Shown: positions 53,961 through 64,000 of the stretch, in pieces
Numbering within the stretch: the first letter of the stretch is position 1
Layout: each line of letters opens with the position of its first letter
Assembly (NCBI GenBank): GCA_031216915.1
Contig: CM062296.1
Coordinates: 457,264,681-457,328,680 of the forward strand
Direction of reading: 5' to 3'
DNA: 64,000 nt
Source: Pictodentalium vernedei
Lineage: Eukaryota > Mollusca > Scaphopoda > Dentaliida > Dentaliidae
Translations under genes and position numbers: made by a program
The notes under the pieces: generated by a model
Databases searched by the model: none
Seen by the model: only the letters and a program-made list of their open reading frames with translations
Told to the model about the DNA's origin: nothing

Positions 53961-54094
53961 TGATGACCACTATTATAGGTTTAGTACTCACGTTGGCTTC
54001 ATTCATTGTTATACCGCCCATGGACACTATATATCGCCGGGTTACCGTCATCGGTATCATGGCAATAGGAAGCTAGGCCTGTGTGAATCAAGTG

Positions 54095-54380
54095 AAATAA
54101 AATAAGGTCAACCGGGTCGCAAGGGATTGGTAAATCCCACATCGTCCCGGCGCGCTAAAACCTTTCATTCATTCGGTATAATCTGCCAATCGCACACTCA
54201 AACTTAATAAGATTACTGGCTCTCGCTCCCGACTCTCGTGGATTTATAAGCACATAAAGCTATAAAGCAAATAAAGTTATTAGGGTCGCAAGGGATTTCA
54301 ATCCCACGTCGTCCCTGTGCGCCTTTGGCGCGCCAGAAACTTTTCATTCATCCATTCAGTATCATCTCATCTCATTTCAC
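54095..54380 (+). repeat. Direct repeat upstream of a zinc-finger ORF
   Basis: GGGTCGCAAGGGATT, AATCCCAC, TCGTCCC and TTTCATTCATTC occur in the same order at about 54114-54175 and 54285-54355; two units of about 170 bp, the second ending just before the ATG at 54382. Confidence 0.7.
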
Positions 54381-54381
54381 A

Positions 54382-54516
54382 ATGCCTGATTCTGCAGAAT
54401 GTATACAATGCAAAAGACAAGTAAGGGGGCGACAACATGCCATCGACTGTGACGACTGTGGAAGATGGCAGCACAGACTGCCGAGTTATATCTCGCCCAC
54501 AAGCTTTACTCTATAA
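54382..54516 (+). pseudogene. Treble-clef/PHD-like zinc-finger head of a transposon protein
   Basis: MPDSAECIQCKRQVRGRQHA is followed by IDCDDCGRWQHRLPS and soon a stop. The CxxC...CxxC...H arrangement (CIQC, CDDC, WQH) is what I recall at the N-terminus of MULE-type transposon proteins in molluscs (CxxC-(RxRQ)-CDGC-WQHR). The reading breaks after the WQHR motif and no transposase follows on this strand. The MULE core 470 bp away is on the opposite strand, so this belongs to another copy or a rearranged one. Confidence 0.4.
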
Positions 54517-54985
54517 CGTATTTGCAATTGACAGGTCAAATTTGTGTCGAAGGTATGGTAAATGGTTTGGAAATTATATTCAGTTAACAGGGAAATACAA
54601 TAAATAAAGAGATATCCAATTAAGCGGGCTCCACTGTACAACCAAACAAATTCCTTTTGCCAGTCGTTTATGCTTATGTTGTCTGCTTACTGAGTAATGT
54701 AATTCCTAAATATTCTTGAAATCCACTGTCAAAGGTAGAATACCCGTACATATGTATTGTAAAAAAAAATACTCACTCAGTTTAATCATATGCCAATTTC
54801 ATAAAAGCGAGTTAGAAACTGAGAATTATACTGAGTTATTTTAGAAAGAAAAAAAGAAAGAAAAAAACAAGTATTCATGTTGAAAAGTTTATTATGGTTT
54901 TGAACATCGTCGTTTACAGTCAGTTGAAGTTTTCGTCGCGCGTTTTCTTTTTCTCTGACATGACTTCTTTTCTCCGTTTTTTTTT

Positions 54986-56190
54986 TTACATCAACATCGT
55001 TGCAGCCCCATCAGTCGTCTGTATGGTCCCGCTCTTTACAGGCTTAACGTGCCTCAAAAATCGCGTGAAGTGTCTTTGTCGGTATTCTGTCGACTTGCAG
55101 CTCCATACTTCTGGTTGTAAACTAAACTTTTGGTACTCCTCGCACAATTTAAAATTAACTATCCTCAAGAGACTGCACTCTAATTCCCTGTATTCACCAC
55201 GTACCACATCATAAATTTTCAGAATCAGATACGTCAGTGCCTCAGGTTGCCAATCGATGGCATGTTTAAGGATGTGATTAAGCGACTCACAGTTATTGTT
55301 TGTCCATTTCAAGAGATTATTTGAAAATCCAGGTAATTGGGACGACGTCATATTTTCTTTTAGCAGTCTCACAACCCTTCCGTCAAATTACGTCAAAAAA
55401 GGAGGCGAAGTTTTCTCTATAACTTCTCTCGCGATTCCTCGCTTGATGTCAAAAACTACCTCGTTGTCCGCTGTTATCAACCCGTCTTCGCCAAATATCG
55501 CATCAGTTATGGGTTTCCGTAATGTTTCCGGAAGGCCAATTTTGTCTTTCAAATAATCACTTACATTGGTTCGTAGATGTCTAGTGCAAGTTAAACGTGA
55601 ACCATTTGGAAAAGCAGTGTCAATTGCTTTTCTCAAGGCCAGTTCATCGTCGGAACCAATCAGCGGACCACTTGGAGCATTTCTCAAAACTCGAGCTATT
55701 GAAGTGAAAAATTCGTCAAATGTCTCATAATCTGAATTACCATGCAAGAGCACCGGACCTGGAAATATTGGGTGGTCGTTTGCATTCTTCCGTAAAACAG
55801 CTATTTTTTTAAACAGGCTATGGTGAGGTGCATTTCTCCCAAATTAAAAGTTTTGTCAAAACCTAAAACCGTAGATACTGCTGTAGGATGATTACAGCAA
55901 AATCTTTTGACATCTTCCATCTGCTCTTTGGTGTATAACAAAATGATTGGCACTTTATCCTTTGTGTATGTTTCTTTTTGTATGAAAGGGTGTACGCGCA
56001 CCAAATTCTGAACATTTGTAACGTGAACGGCAAAATTAATCCTGATGCCACTGTTCTCACTCAATTTCTTTTTCTCATTATATTTGGCATTTTGAACCTG
56101 TTTAAGTGTCCTTGGGGCCTTCAAAACGTCGATTTCATCTGTTATCATTTTTCTATAAGCTTGGTGCGGAGGAATACAAGTATACATTGT
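54986..56190 (-). pseudogene. MULE-type DDE transposase
   Basis: From about 56187: PPHQAYRKMITDEIDVL, KEQMEDVKRFCCNHP, VLGFDKTFNLGEMHLT (first Asp). A frameshift in an A run near 55803 follows, then HPIFPGPVLLHGNSDYETF, PSGPLIGSDDELALRKAI (second Asp), CTRHLRTNV (the CxxH element of MULEs), IFGEDGLI, a TAA stop at 55390, and KWTNNNCESLNHILKHAIDW (catalytic Glu), ending at 54986. All three catalytic residues remain; one frameshift and one stop break it. N-terminal DNA-binding region not found. Terminal inverted repeats were not identified. Confidence 0.7.
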
Positions 56191-56451
56191 TCATATCACT
56201 TGAACTTATCGGATGGTCGCGCGAACACATCTTACGCAACCTGAAGAGTCGGTCACAGCAGCCTCAGCATCGCCGAGAACACGTATTTAGGCAACCATTT
56301 AAAAACTTTCCCAATTTTTTTTTAAAGATGGGCACCAAAACTCGCACTTTCCCCAAATCGTACGCACTCCCCTCCCCCGCGCTCCCTCCCCACCACAACT
56401 CGCCGCTCTACGGCTGGGTTGATAATGCGCATTATACTGTGAGGAGAATTA

Positions 56452-56520
56452 GCGCCCCCCCCCCCCCCCTACCCCCTCCCCACGCACCCCCCCCCCTCAC
56501 GCACCCCACCCCCAATTTCT
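56452..56520 (+). repeat. Poly-C runs
   Basis: A C run at about 56455-56470 and further C-rich stretches to about 56512. Proline-rich open frames across it are artefacts. Confidence 0.85.
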
Positions 56521-56544
56521 GGAAATTCTGTATCCGCTACTGTA

Positions 56545-56720
56545 AAGTGAACGAAGAGTTCTTTACTGAGGTAAAACATGTTCGGTTTCACTAGTGAATT
56601 AAAATTAGGGCCGGGTTCCCAATGCCTTGGGTGGAAGTCCTCTAAAATGGCCGGCATGGCCATAAACAACTTGCTAAACTTGACTTTATAATATGATTGC
56701 CTTCACAGTTAGCCATAGTC
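56545..56720 (+). repeat. S1 dispersed repeat, copy 4
   Basis: Shares TTTACTGAGGTAAA, GGGTGGAAGTCCTCTAAAAT and CATGGCCATAAAC with the other S1 copies. Confidence 0.6.
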
Positions 56721-57810
56721 GCACAAAAGTTGACATATTGCATTAAAGGTAGATGGTTAAAAGACCCCTGATAACAGAATCTTACACGCACCTCCCCTTC
56801 AATTGTGGAATTATTGTTGTTCACAGTACTGTTGTGTTGTGTTGGGAGTACCGTACTAAAACATTGTTATTTAATTCTTCAAAATAATGAAATATCTACC
56901 GGTACATTAACCTACCACTTAAATGAAATTGAAATTGAAATTGAACACAAAACAATTAAAAATAGACATAAGACTAAAAACTCCAGGTGTTTTTCGTACT
57001 TTTTCCCATAGGGCTACGCTACATGTATCTAACTGCATGATATCCTATTACCAGATAATCTTTCTTTGCTAGATACATACGCTACGTGTATCTAACAACT
57101 GCATGATATCCTATTACCAGATAATCTGTGTTTGCTGGTGAAAGATTTGGATGTTGAGGCAAAATGGCGGCGACACGAACAGCTGGATTTCGAAATCTTG
57201 CAAAATTAATTTTTCGTTGTTTTCAACAATTGGATAACTGCGGATGCGGTATGCATAGCATACTATATTCTTCACCGAATATATATATATATATGTCGGT
57301 ATAAAAACGTAACAATTGATGAAAATGTTTATTTTGAAGGGGAATTCGGTAGCATTCGGTGGCGTTCGGTATTTAGGTAGACCGTATGCGCGTGCCCGGC
57401 GACATGAAATAAAACCAACGAGGCAATGACCAATCACTGCAAGGGATTGCGGTTCGTAACGGGACATAAAATAATAAGGGGTTAAAATCAAGATATTACT
57501 ACCATCTTCGGAATAAATTTTATATATGATATAGCGTATACTTTCGTATTTATTTTAAGATTAATAGTTAACTTGCGAGTCTTTTTGTCCCTTCCTGCGA
57601 AAAATGAGGCCCTAAATCGGAGGTCGCGCCATGCATCAAAAGGGGAATTACAGGGGTGACAAAGAAAATATTGGTATAAAGTTCGGATATACATTGAATA
57701 TACCCAAAATCCGTGTCACCTGTCAAAGAAACTGGGTCGGACTTTCTAGTCGGATTGTTTTCGTTTCACTGTAGCAAAAACACTTTAGCAGACGGCATAA
57801 AAACAAATAT
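56721..57810. other. No recognisable gene; one tandem duplication
   Basis: 57012-57135 holds two copies of a unit of about 63 bp (TGCATGATATCCTATTACCA, then GATAATCT). A (TA)n run lies at about 57280-57294. Minus-strand open frames of 125 and 68 codons show no domain. Confidence 0.45.
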
Positions 57811-58057
57811 AAGTAAGTAAGTAAGTACGTAAGTAAGTAAGTAAGTAAAAGTAAGTAAGTAAGTAAGTAAGTAAGTATTTCTTTATTAGTGTGACATGTG
57901 CATCATAATATTATAAAACGTTGTTTGAAAGGAAAATTGCACTCGGCCAACTTGGCCTACATGTCACAATAATGTTTATAATTCGCATGCTCACTGCAAT
58001 CTTGCATTTGTCAATCACACACACATTTGCTCACTTGCATGCACACACACACATACG

Positions 58058-58088
<31 letters not shown>

Positions 58089-58391
58089 ACACCCACCGAC
58101 ACAAACACACACACACTCATACCTGCGATACACGAACTCATGCTCTCTCTGGGACCTGCGATACACGAACTCATGCGGCCTCATATCTCCTTATATCTCG
58201 ATTCGATCGGGTTAAAATTTTCGTGTTTCTCGAGAATTTGGCAGCACATATGCAGCCCCCCTCGCGGGGTGAATCAGCTAGTGCTATTTAAATTCAGACT
58301 TAAAACGTGTGTCTCTTACTGCTAAAACCAATGAAGATGTGGTAGTTAGTATTCAATTATGATGGCCCACCTAAAGTCATCAACAGATATA

Positions 58392-59980
58392 TTAATTTCC
58401 ATAAATGACGTGTCTTCTCCGCTCATATGCATTAACCAAGTACGTAGCACACTGTCTGGAATACGTTTGAAGTAAAACGCATAGGCCAATTTCATCGGAG
58501 CGAGTAATTTCAGTTCTATGCTCACAACTAACGGATTTCAACAATGTTCCCCTTAAGTCAGAGTAGAAAGGGCATTTCAATAAAAATGAATTTCATCCTC
58601 AATACTGTTTGTATTACAAAATGTACACAATCTTTCATCCGGTTTTTCGTTTTTGTATCTTCCAGTTTCAATCCGAATCGGAAGAGCCCCACACCTGAAT
58701 AGAGCCAAAAGTGACCTCTGTTGTCGTGATAAATTAATGCGGACATAATTTCTGTTTCATAGGTACTTTTAAATAATTTATAAGTTCTCAATTTTGGGAC
58801 AAATTGAATACTGGTAACCCATTTAAAATTATGTTGAGATCGGAACGATTCTTGGAGTTCGCTCAGATCACACCATAATTTATTTTCATATATGTTTAAT
58901 TGGTCTAGACTATTAAAGATAGATTTTACTTCTGAGCACCATCCATTTAGGCAATTCTCGTAGTCCCACTCAAAAATTTTATATGCTATTCGATCCTCAT
59001 CAAATGTTATTAGCTTATTCCATAATCGTATAATGTTAACCCACCTGCGGTCAATGGAAGGGCAAAATCCCGCTTCCCCATTTAAAGCTGGGTGTAAATC
59101 TGTGTATACGAAGAAAGTACCTGGAGGCTCTATTTTGTATGGAGTCTATACATGTGTATTTTTTAAAACCCCAAACTCCCGATGCATAGTCAAGTACAGG
59201 AGTTACGCAATTGTCATATAACTTCTGAAAAGTTGAGAATCCCACTTCCTTGTATGAATGGATTTTTGAAATCATGGCTCCAAGAGCTCTTCTACCTGCT
59301 TTGGATAACGCTTCTGCTGTGTACTTATAATCTTTAAATTCATACAAAACCACCCCTAAGTATTTATACATATCAACATATTCCAATTTGCTTTCCCCAA
59401 ACCGAAACTCAAAATCACACCTCTTAGTCCTTAATTTTGGAAAATGCATTGTTTTGGTTTTATCGTTATTAACAGACATGCGCCATTTACGACACCACTC
59501 ATCTTCGATGTCTAAGAGGTTTTGTAGGTCATTTTCATTTTCAGCTAATAAAACCACATCGTCAGCATACAGAAGAAGAGACACCTTAAAATTGCCAACA
59601 CTAACCCCCTTGTTTACATCCTTAACAGATCTTGCTAAATCATCAATAAAGAGTGTAAACAAAGTCGGAGATAAATTATCCCCTTGTTTTCCACCGGTGT
59701 TGCACGGGAAAGTACATGTCACGGAACCATTGACCTTTACACAGGAAAGAGTCAAATCATACATGTTCTTTATTGACCTATATATATTCCCATCAACCCC
59801 CAGCTTCAGGAGTTTGTACAAAAGCATATTTCGGTCAACACGGTCGAAAGCCTTCTTGAAGTCAACGAATGCGGCAAAAATCTCGTGCTTACATGTACCT
59901 TGTACCAGACTGCAGAGAGAGAGAGTAAATATTATCTGAACACGAGCGTTTTGGTCTGAAACCACACTGCTCATCAACAA
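58392..59980 (-). pseudogene. LINE reverse transcriptase and C-terminal domain
   Basis: After a slip in a CT run near 59925, a frame of about 300 codons gives FVDFKKAFDRVDRNMLLYKL (motif A), GGKQGDNLSPTLFTLFIDDL (motif B), SLLLYADDVVLLAE (motif C, YADD intact), KYLGVVLYEF and the thumb (YDNCVTPVLDYASGVWGFKK). Beyond a break at 59051 the frame shifts several times. Further on come RCGALPIRIETGRYKNEKPD, ERLCTFCNTNSIEDEIHF (a CxxC...H knuckle) and ATYLVNAYERRRHVIYGN with the stop at 58392. The palm looks catalytic in sequence; the ends are broken. Confidence 0.8.
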
Positions 59981-60947
59981 TTAAGGGCCTATATAAGTAA
60001 TGATATTTTGTTTATTTTGAAAATTCTCACCTCTGATATTCCTTCAATTCAAATTAAATATACACAAAATGTACATAAAAATGAAGGTTGGGATGTATAG
60101 AACACGAAACACGTGTATAATCAACTCATAGAGTCGACTGTAGGCACCACTGGTTCCTGGAAGTCTGCTACCGTATTCGCACCAGAACTGATAATTTAAA
60201 AATATTTCACGAAAACAACTTGTGGCCAAATGTGCTTTACATATCCAAGAAGAAAGCAAGAGGATAAAAATTCTTCAAAACACGGCGACAGAGCTGCATT
60301 GGGGAAAATTCCAAAGCCTTTGCTTTTGTTTACGTATCAGTATACTTTCGATTTCCGGTCGACGTCATCGGACAGAAAAAGCATGTAAAAACAACGCCGT
60401 CTAAAATCAAATAATGAAAAAGATCGCCTTCATACAGTATACTGTTATTAGATAGAGATTGCGCAGTTGCCATATTCAGTGCAAGGTATCATGATACCTG
60501 TTGAAATTTCTTAGAATTACAATTTTGTTTTTCGATGGAAATTCGTGGTAACGAGTGATTTGCGCATGTCTGTCGAGCATGGAACCCATCTTCAATAAAA
60601 AATGCAGACAGTGTTGTCCTTTTCCAAAATGCAGTCCTATCGCTGTATTCGAAAGTGTTTTGAATGCCTAGCTTTGTTCTTGGATATATGAAGCACATTT
60701 GGCCACAAGTTGTTCTGATGAAATATTATTTTATTATCAGTTCTGCCGCGAATACGGTAGCAGACTTCCAGGAACCAGTGGTGCCTACAGTCGACTCTAT
60801 GAGTTGATTACATATGCGTTTCGTGTTCTATACATCCCAACCTTCATTTTGATGTATGATTTGTGTATATTTAATCTGAATTTAAGGAATATGAGAGGTG
60901 AGAATTTCAAAATAAACAAAATTCCATTACTTATATAGGCCCTTAAC
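59981..60947. mobile_element. TTAA foldback element, copy 1
   Basis: TTAA then GGGCCTATATAAGTAATG at the left; the right end is its inverse then TTAA (60944-60947). Terminal inverted repeats are about 300 bp and about 90 percent alike by eye (CACTGGTTCCTGGAAGTCTG in both). The centre has the palindromes ACAGTATACTGT and AGGTATCATGATACCT. No transposase. TTAA is the piggyBac target, though the GGG start is not the usual CCC. Short open frames in the arms are mirror readings. Confidence 0.85.
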
Positions 60948-60981
60948 CCGTTATCCTCAGCATATGCTACCAATCGATTAT
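60948..60981 (-). pseudogene. 34-bp island of LINE coding sequence between two foldback elements
   Basis: Reads NNRLVAYAEDNG on the minus strand. It joins in frame to LINE sequence on the far side of each foldback element once one TTAA of each pair is removed: the missing link between the YRGISLIS block at 62.0 kb and the DEQCGFRP block at 59.97 kb. Confidence 0.8.
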
Positions 60982-61945
60982 TTAAGGGCCAATATAAGTA
61001 ATGAAACTTTGTTTATTTTGAAAATTCTCACCTCTGATATTCCTTCAATTCAAATTAAATATACACAAAATATACATCAAAATGAAGGTTGAGATGTATA
61101 GAACACGCAACACATGTGTGATCAACTCATGCAGTCGACTGTAGGCACCACTGGTTCCTGGAAGTCTGCTGCCGTATTCGTACCGGAACTGATAATTTAA
61201 TATTTCACGAAAACAACTCGTGGCCAAATGTGCTTTACATATCCAAGAACAAAGCTAAGGGATCAAAATTCTTCAAAACTCGACGACAGAGCTGCATGGG
61301 GGTAAATTCCAAAGCCTTTGCTTTTGTTTACGTATGAATATACTTTCGATTTCCTGTCGACGTCATCCGACGGAAAAAGCATGTAAAAACAACGCCGCCT
61401 AAAATCAAATAATGAAAAAGATCGTCTTCATACAGTATACTGTTATTAGATAGAAATTGCACAGTTGTCATATTCAATGCAAGGTATCATGATACCTGTT
61501 GAAATTTCTTAGAATTACAATTTTGTTTTTGGATGGAAATTCGTGGTATCGAGTGATTTGCGCATGCCTGTCGAGCATGGAAACCATCTTCAACAAAAAA
61601 ATGCAGACAGTCTTGTCCTTTTCCCAAATGCAGTCCTATCGCTGTATTTGAATTTGTTTTGAATGTCTAGCATTGTTCTTGGATATATGAAGCACATTTG
61701 GCCACAAGTTGTTCTGATGAAATATTATTTTATTATCAGTTGTGGTACGAATACAGTAGCAGACTTCCAGGAACCAGTGGTGTCTGCTGTCAACTCTATG
61801 AGTTGATTACATATATGTTTCGCGTTCTATACATCCCAACCTTCATTTTGATGTATAATTTGTGTATATTTAATCTGAATGTAAGGAATATGAGAGGTGA
61901 GAATTTCAAAATAAACAAAATTCCATCACTCATATAGCCCCTTAA
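60982..61945. mobile_element. TTAA foldback element, copy 2
   Basis: TTAA (60982-60985) then GGGCCAATATAAGTAATG; right end CTCATATAGCCCC then TTAA (61942-61945). About 90 percent like copy 1 over its whole length and in the same orientation. Confidence 0.85.
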
Positions 61946-62058
61946 TACCGTATCATATAGTTTACAGCAAGTTGATATTAAAGATATACCCCTATAATTT
62001 AATGGAACCCGCGGGTCTAGAGATTTATCTTTCGGTATTGGGCAAATGATAGATTTTT
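61946..62058 (-). pseudogene. LINE reverse transcriptase, N-terminal block
   Basis: Minus strand SIICPIPKDKSLDPRVPLNY then RGISLISTCCKLYDTV: the conserved block at the start of LINE reverse transcriptases (PIPK...P..YRGISL). It is cut by foldback copy 2 at TTAA within the codons after YDTV. No breaks in this part. Confidence 0.75.
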
Positions 62059-62059
62059 T

Positions 62060-62880
62060 TATATATATATATTACGGATTGATTTGCTTGAATAGTTTAA
62101 AAACAATGCACAGAAATAAAAAATAAAGCAAAACCAAATAAAGGAGAATTACAAATATTCGTTTCAGATTTTTGCAGACGTCCATTTTTTTCTCCATTCA
62201 ATTGAATCTTCCTAAGAAATGAAGTCACCATGAACTGTGACAAAAATCGTTCCAAATACTGCACTCATGCGCTAAACAAGCTGTCAAAAGAGGTGAGTGT
62301 ATCACTAAGTGATTGGCAGCAAGAGCAATTTTTTGATTTGCAATGACACAAACGAAGGCAACGTTTTTGGCCATTCATTTCTGCAGGTCCTAGGAAAGCT
62401 TCCTAGGCAAAAACTAAGCTCTGTTCTGTGAAGTATTAAAAAAGCGTCCGAACGAAATTTCTGTTTTGTTTTTAACTCCTGTGGTTCTCTCTAACCCACC
62501 CCACCCCCGCCCCCCATCAAACCAAACAAAATACTTATGATCCAGTTATATACTACATGACAAATTTGGTTCACATCTGCCCATTGGTTCTGAAAATAGA
62601 AATTTTGAGTGGAGCCCAAATTTTGACCCACTGTGTTCCTTTGAAAAAAAGTGAATCTACATCACTAAGGTAAGTTTCATACCAGAAATCAAAGCATTAT
62701 TGCGAGTGGCTTATGAGAAGGGGATTTTTAAAGCATTTAGGCTTATGGAGCATTAACCCCACTCCAAGGGACATAGTAACGTTTGGGTGAAAAATCAGAA
62801 GAGTAAACTCCACCAGCCTAAAGATGGCAGCAGCTTCATTTGAACAAAGTAGAAAGGGTTTACAACAAAGATGACATGTG
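62060..62880. other. No recognisable gene
   Basis: A (TA)n run at about 62062-62072, then AT-rich sequence with scattered short frames. Nothing supported. Confidence 0.4.
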
Positions 62881-62886
62881 CCATAA

Positions 62887-63270
62887 ATGAATGAATTTGA
62901 CCCAGTGGTTTCAAAGAAGAAGAGAAGTTTCAAATTAATTAATATTATTAAGATATATATTAATGGACATTTGCTGTCTCTTGAACATGTCCTTTCTCAA
63001 AAAGTATTTTACTGTCACTCATTAAAATATTTAATACAAAAGTTAATTTATCCTTGGCTGAACAAAATAGAAACTTTCTTTGGAGTGGACATTAATTCTG
63101 AGTACTCACGTGGTTTGAATACCTGTCTTATTAATTTCAAAAAATATATTTATTCATGCAGTATAAAAGGCTGTGTGCCAAACGCCCTTGCTTTTGGTGA
63201 AAGCCCCAGGTACCAAAACACATTGAGTTATACTCAACGACCATGTATTCAAACCGCAAGGCATCCGTGA
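62887..63270 (+). CDS. Unrecognised 127-codon ORF
   Basis: MNEFDPVVSKKKRSFKLINI through YPWLNKIETFFGVDINSEYS and NALAFGESPRYQNTLSYTQR. Composition is protein-like, with an even spread of aromatic and charged residues. An A/T-rich end with AATAATAAAAAAAATT lies 150 bp downstream. It could be a piece of another retroelement or an exon of an unknown gene; no motif identifies it. Confidence 0.35.
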   Translation: MNEFDPVVSKKKRSFKLINIIKIYINGHLLSLEHVLSQKVFYCHSLKYLIQKLIYPWLNKIETFFGVDINSEYSRGLNTCLINFKKYIYSCSIKGCVPNALAFGESPRYQNTLSYTQRPCIQTARHP

Positions 63271-63439
63271 CAAGGGGGAGGTGGCAGTACATCACATATA
63301 TACTGTTTTGATATTTGATAATGCTTTGTAAATCAGATCGTTGCTCCCATTTAATTTTGTGAAAAAGTTTATTTTCTTTATCTATTTTTGTTTATTTTGT
63401 ATATGAAAGTTTATGTTTTTTAATAATAAAAAAAATTTT

Positions 63440-64000
63440 TAAAAAAGTTTCAAATTAGTTGGAGTACAAGAAAGATGATGACTCGGCATTCTGCCATTGC
63501 CAACAGTATTAAAATGGGCATCCCTATACGGCAGTACGGCACCCCATGACGAAACCGACAGCATTTTTGTACTCCCTCTAATTCCACTGCAGTTAAGGAA
63601 GCTGCATACCAAAAAACAATATCCTCGTCCGTGCAGTTTTTGAAATAATAATAATGCACTAAGTTAAACTTTGGGCTCCCACAGAGAACCCACATATTAA
63701 GCCAGGGACTCCATTTGAACAAACTTGAATCGGACTGACACCCCTAGAGATGTTGTATACCAAATATGAAAGGATTCTGACTGGTGGATCTGGAAAAGAA
63801 GATTTTTATAGAAATTTCCTCATATTGCACTAAGTTAAATTAAAGTTCGGATCTTCATAGGGAGTCCAAATATTAACCCAGGAACTCTATTTGAACAAAC
63901 TTGAATCTGACACCCTTAGAGATGTCACATGCCAAATATGAAAAGATTCTGACTGATGGATCTGAAGTAGAAGATTTTTAAAGACATTCCCTCATATTGC
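63440..64000 (-). repeat. R1 tandem repeat, minus strand
   Basis: Three to four inverted R1 units: TTTGAACAAACTTGAATC at about 63714 and 63893, AGATGTTGTATACCAAATAT, and CCTCATATTGCACTAAGTTA. The window ends inside the array. Confidence 0.8.

Larger units (their letters stand above)
57815..62058 (-). mobile_element. LINE of a second family, split by two foldback elements
   Basis: Minus strand. The reverse transcriptase begins near 62058 (SIICPIPKDKSLDP) and runs through 61946, then 60981-60948, then 59980-59051, a C-terminal domain to 58392, and a 3' UTR that ends in a (ACTT)n tail at about 57878-57811. Two copies of one TTAA element interrupt it. Upstream of 62058 the homology stops at an AT run, so the copy is 5'-truncated. 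A microsatellite tail is typical of CR1/L2-type and related LINEs. Confidence 0.75.

Noticed and set aside
56106-56594. 162-codon plus-strand ORF
   Set aside because: Its first part is antisense to the MULE transposase and its second part is a poly-C run.
59388-59939. Plus-strand 183-codon ORF
   Set aside because: Antisense of the LINE palm domain containing YADD.
60699-61937. Near-identical ORFs (FRVLYIPTF..., YGSRLPGTSGAYSRLYEL) on both strands as a gene family
   Set aside because: They are the long inverted arms of the two TTAA foldback copies, read in mirror orientation.

Overview
This 64 kb window is animal (invertebrate) nuclear DNA made almost entirely of decayed mobile elements and repeats. 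I find no intact ordinary host gene, rRNA or CRISPR. The mix of TCCGTC-headed elements with tandem cores of about 145-170 bp, tRNA-derived SINEs, Jockey/CR1-like and other LINEs, DD34E Tc1-like transposons, a MULE, TTAA-site foldback elements and a Polinton/Maverick fits a lophotrochozoan, most likely a bivalve mollusc. That assignment is inference from repeat style, not from a host gene.

Layout. 0-8.2 kb: tandem and dispersed noncoding repeats (R1, R2, S1, R7, R8). 8.26-13.39 kb: a minus-strand LINE (endonuclease, reverse transcriptase, C-terminal zinc knuckle) holding a full-length Tc1-like element in its endonuclease and a Tc1 N-terminal fragment where its YADD segment should be. 13.4-22 kb: tandem repeats, a tRNA-SINE, a three-copy dispersed repeat, and nested MITEs with perfect hairpins at their centres. 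22.2-23.1 kb: a Gag/ORF1-like pseudogene. 23.5-31.4 kb: tandem arrays interrupted by a truncated LINE tail with a 12-bp target duplication, a TTAA MITE, a hAT-type MITE with an 8-bp duplication, and hairpin MITEs. 31.5-33.2 kb: a second, 5'-truncated LINE copy with an open 316-codon C-terminal frame.

36.5-48.5 kb (minus strand) is a decayed Polinton/Maverick (adintovirus-like): protease, major capsid protein, pX-like protein, penton/minor capsid protein, integrase, several conserved small ORFs, packaging ATPase and the C-terminal part of DNA polymerase B. Every core gene is broken. The penton gene alone carries a Tc1-like transposon and a 2.4-kb tandem-repeat element. Next to it, at 48.6-52.0 kb, lies a compact block with its own TATA boxes, an array of five hairpins, and two minus-strand genes that each end about 30 nt before an identical histone-mRNA-type 3' stem-loop. 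One of these genes encodes a clearly H4-like but highly divergent histone fold. This block is the most interesting part of the window and may be an accessory module of the Polinton, or a decayed divergent histone cluster.

54.3-56.2 kb holds a MULE transposase pseudogene and a separate zinc-finger head. 57.8-62.06 kb is another minus-strand LINE, split by two copies of one TTAA foldback element inserted 34 bp apart; removing them restores the frame exactly. The window ends, as it begins, in the R1 repeat.

All coordinates of decayed elements are read by eye and edges may be off by some tens of bases.
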